A DNA stretch of 5,409 nucleotides from Methanobrevibacter sp. (GTDB taxonomy: Archaea; Methanobacteriota; Methanobacteria; Methanobacteriales; Methanobacteriaceae): contig WRNS01000047.1 of the NCBI GenBank assembly GCA_009776495.1, forward strand, positions 1,376 to 6,784, given 5' to 3'. The stretch's first letter is position 1. Each line of letters opens with the position of its first letter. Positions 4,642-5,409 of the stretch are shown here, in pieces. The notes below the pieces were generated by a model that had not been told where the DNA came from, made no database searches, and saw only the letters and a list, made by a program, of their open reading frames with translations. A program made the translations under genes and the position numbers.

Positions 4642-4941
4642 TCATCTTACACGATAAGATATTTTGCTTATCATAATTGTTACAATTTCAAGATTCTCAT
4701 CGTCATCAATATCAATAATAATAGCAATGTCGAATGTGTTTTTAGATTTATGAGGATATAACAATTTGAACAAATTAAAGTTTTGTTTGATTATGGCTAC
4801 AGGCAATGTATTTAAGCATTTTTTAACATAATTTAAGTCGATATCTCGCAATAACCAACGATCCATACCATGTTTACTTAATCTTATATAAGGATTGGAT
4901 TCTAAGATATTTATAACTTGTTTTATATCATAGTCTCTCAC
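4642..4941 (-). CDS. DUF4258-domain protein, putative toxin
   Basis: This 99-residue protein is the first gene of a minus-strand pair. Residues 19-43 hold the DUF4258 signature: IRLSKHGMDRWLLRDIDLNY matches the family pattern of a Ser-Lys-His-x-x-x-x-Arg helix followed by an acidic, helical stretch. H24 and R28 are the conserved polar residues. Residues 58-92 (FKLLYPHKSK, then IAIIIDIDDD and LEIVTIMIS) supply the beta strands expected of the family. DUF4258 proteins are small, often adjacent to DUF2283 genes, and have been suspected of being RelE-like or BrnT-like toxins. I know of no firm activity, so the toxin label is inference. GTG at 4941 is the start, with GGAGTG six bases upstream (4953-4948). 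The stop is 26 bases before the TTG start of the next gene. The gene faces the XRE-ImmA-PIN operon. Confidence 0.75.
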   Translation of the reverse strand: MRDYDIKQVINILESNPYIRLSKHGMDRWLLRDIDLNYVKKCLNTLPVAIIKQNFNLFKLLYPHKSKNTFDIAIIIDIDDDENLEIVTIMISKISYRVR

Positions 4942-4975
4942 TTAAGACACTCCAAATTATTATGTCAAATTCACT

Positions 4976-4984
4976 ATTTAAATT
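4976..4984 (-). promoter_or_regulatory. Candidate TATA box of the DUF4258-DUF2283 pair
   Basis: The minus strand reads ATTTAAATA here, about 35 bases before the GTG start. Transcription would begin near 4953, just at the ribosome-binding sequence, giving a very short leader. AT-rich DNA makes this uncertain; another start further upstream is possible. Confidence 0.35.
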
Positions 4985-5409
4985 TTTAATTTTCCATTTG
5001 ATTTAAAAAAATTATCACTTTTTTTATTTTACTGTTTAATTATCTCATTTTTTTTTTAAAATTTAGGGAAAATTGATGAAAATTATTTTTTAACATATTC
5101 CTCATAATCTAGTTGATATTGAAAAAAACATTTAATTTATGTATTTTTTTTAATCATTTAGGGTGGGATATTCAATTTATGAGAAGTAAATTAAATAATT
5201 TAATTCATTGATTCACATTATTATGTAATAAAATATTTTTCTTTCCACTAATTCCGTTACTTATTATTGATTATAATTAGCTATATCTAGTTTTCTTTTT
5301 TTTCAGATGACTTTTATTCTCTGATATAAATATTCTTATGATATTTTATTTTTTCACATCAATCATCAAGTATTTTTTAAAGAAACTGTTTTGTTGTTTT
5401 TTGTTTGCT
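4985..5409. other. Gene-free AT-rich region
   Basis: I find no supportable gene on either strand. Several T-runs occur on the plus strand (T7 at 5019-5025, T10 at 5048-5057, T8 at 5144-5151, T8 at 5296-5303), as in stacked archaeal terminators, although no plus-strand gene ends here. A G-rich patch, AGGGTGGGAT near 5160-5169, precedes an ATG at 5179 that opens a frame of only ten codons. TATAAATA at 5325-5332 could be a promoter for a gene to the right of the window. A coding-like stretch (QYQLDYEEYVKK on the minus strand near 5085-5120) has no start codon. Confidence 0.5.

Noticed and set aside
5084..5131. Coding-like stretch QYQLDYEEYVKK on the minus strand
   Set aside because: The open stretch is under 20 codons between two stops, has no in-frame start codon and no ribosome site. 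The ATG at 5131 is in another frame and stops after nine codons.
5179..5211. Ten-codon frame after the G-rich patch AGGGTGGGAT
   Set aside because: Too short to support as a gene, although the G-rich patch could act as a ribosome site; no continuation in another frame was found.

Overview
The window is very AT-rich and reads as chromosomal DNA of a methanogenic archaeon of the Methanobacteriales. Methanobrevibacter or a close relative is the best guess. Three things support this: the end of an archaeal-type diphthine synthase gene; TATA boxes with T-run terminators instead of bacterial -10/-35 promoters and GC hairpins; and GTG or TTG starts placed 4-6 bases after strong Shine-Dalgarno sequences. 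The genus is an inference from composition and style, not from a marker gene.

Left part (1-2000). The 3' end of dphB (diphthamide synthesis on elongation factor 2) is followed by an uncertain 74-residue basic ORF. Next comes a 350-residue protein built from the substrate-binding half of DnaJ, with no J-domain and no zinc finger. It carries a long asparagine-rich, prion-like stretch and an acidic, tyrosine-rich tail.

Middle (2000-4070). A 425-base gene-free stretch holds a terminator, a three-copy 18-bp tandem repeat, a TATA box enclosed by an 8-bp inverted repeat, and a tandem array of small stem-loops whose stems change in a compensatory way. It leads into a tight three-gene operon: an XRE-family DNA-binding protein, an ImmA/IrrE zinc peptidase and a PIN-domain ribonuclease. 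The junctions are a 1-base gap and an 8-base overlap, so the genes are probably translationally coupled. The likely logic is repressor/antitoxin, protease that acts on it, and RNase effector.

Right part (4070-5409). On the minus strand, facing the first operon, is a second toxin-antitoxin-like pair: a DUF4258 protein followed by a DUF2283 protein. A small ORF broken by one frameshift in an A7 run lies just beyond it. The last 468 bases hold no gene I can support.

Overall, two toxin-antitoxin-like or defence-like modules lie convergently next to housekeeping genes, as in an accessory island. The most unusual items are the orphan DnaJ C-terminal protein with its Asn-rich tail and the covarying hairpin array that probably forms the leader of the XRE-ImmA-PIN operon. 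Family names come from reading motifs by eye; no database search was run.
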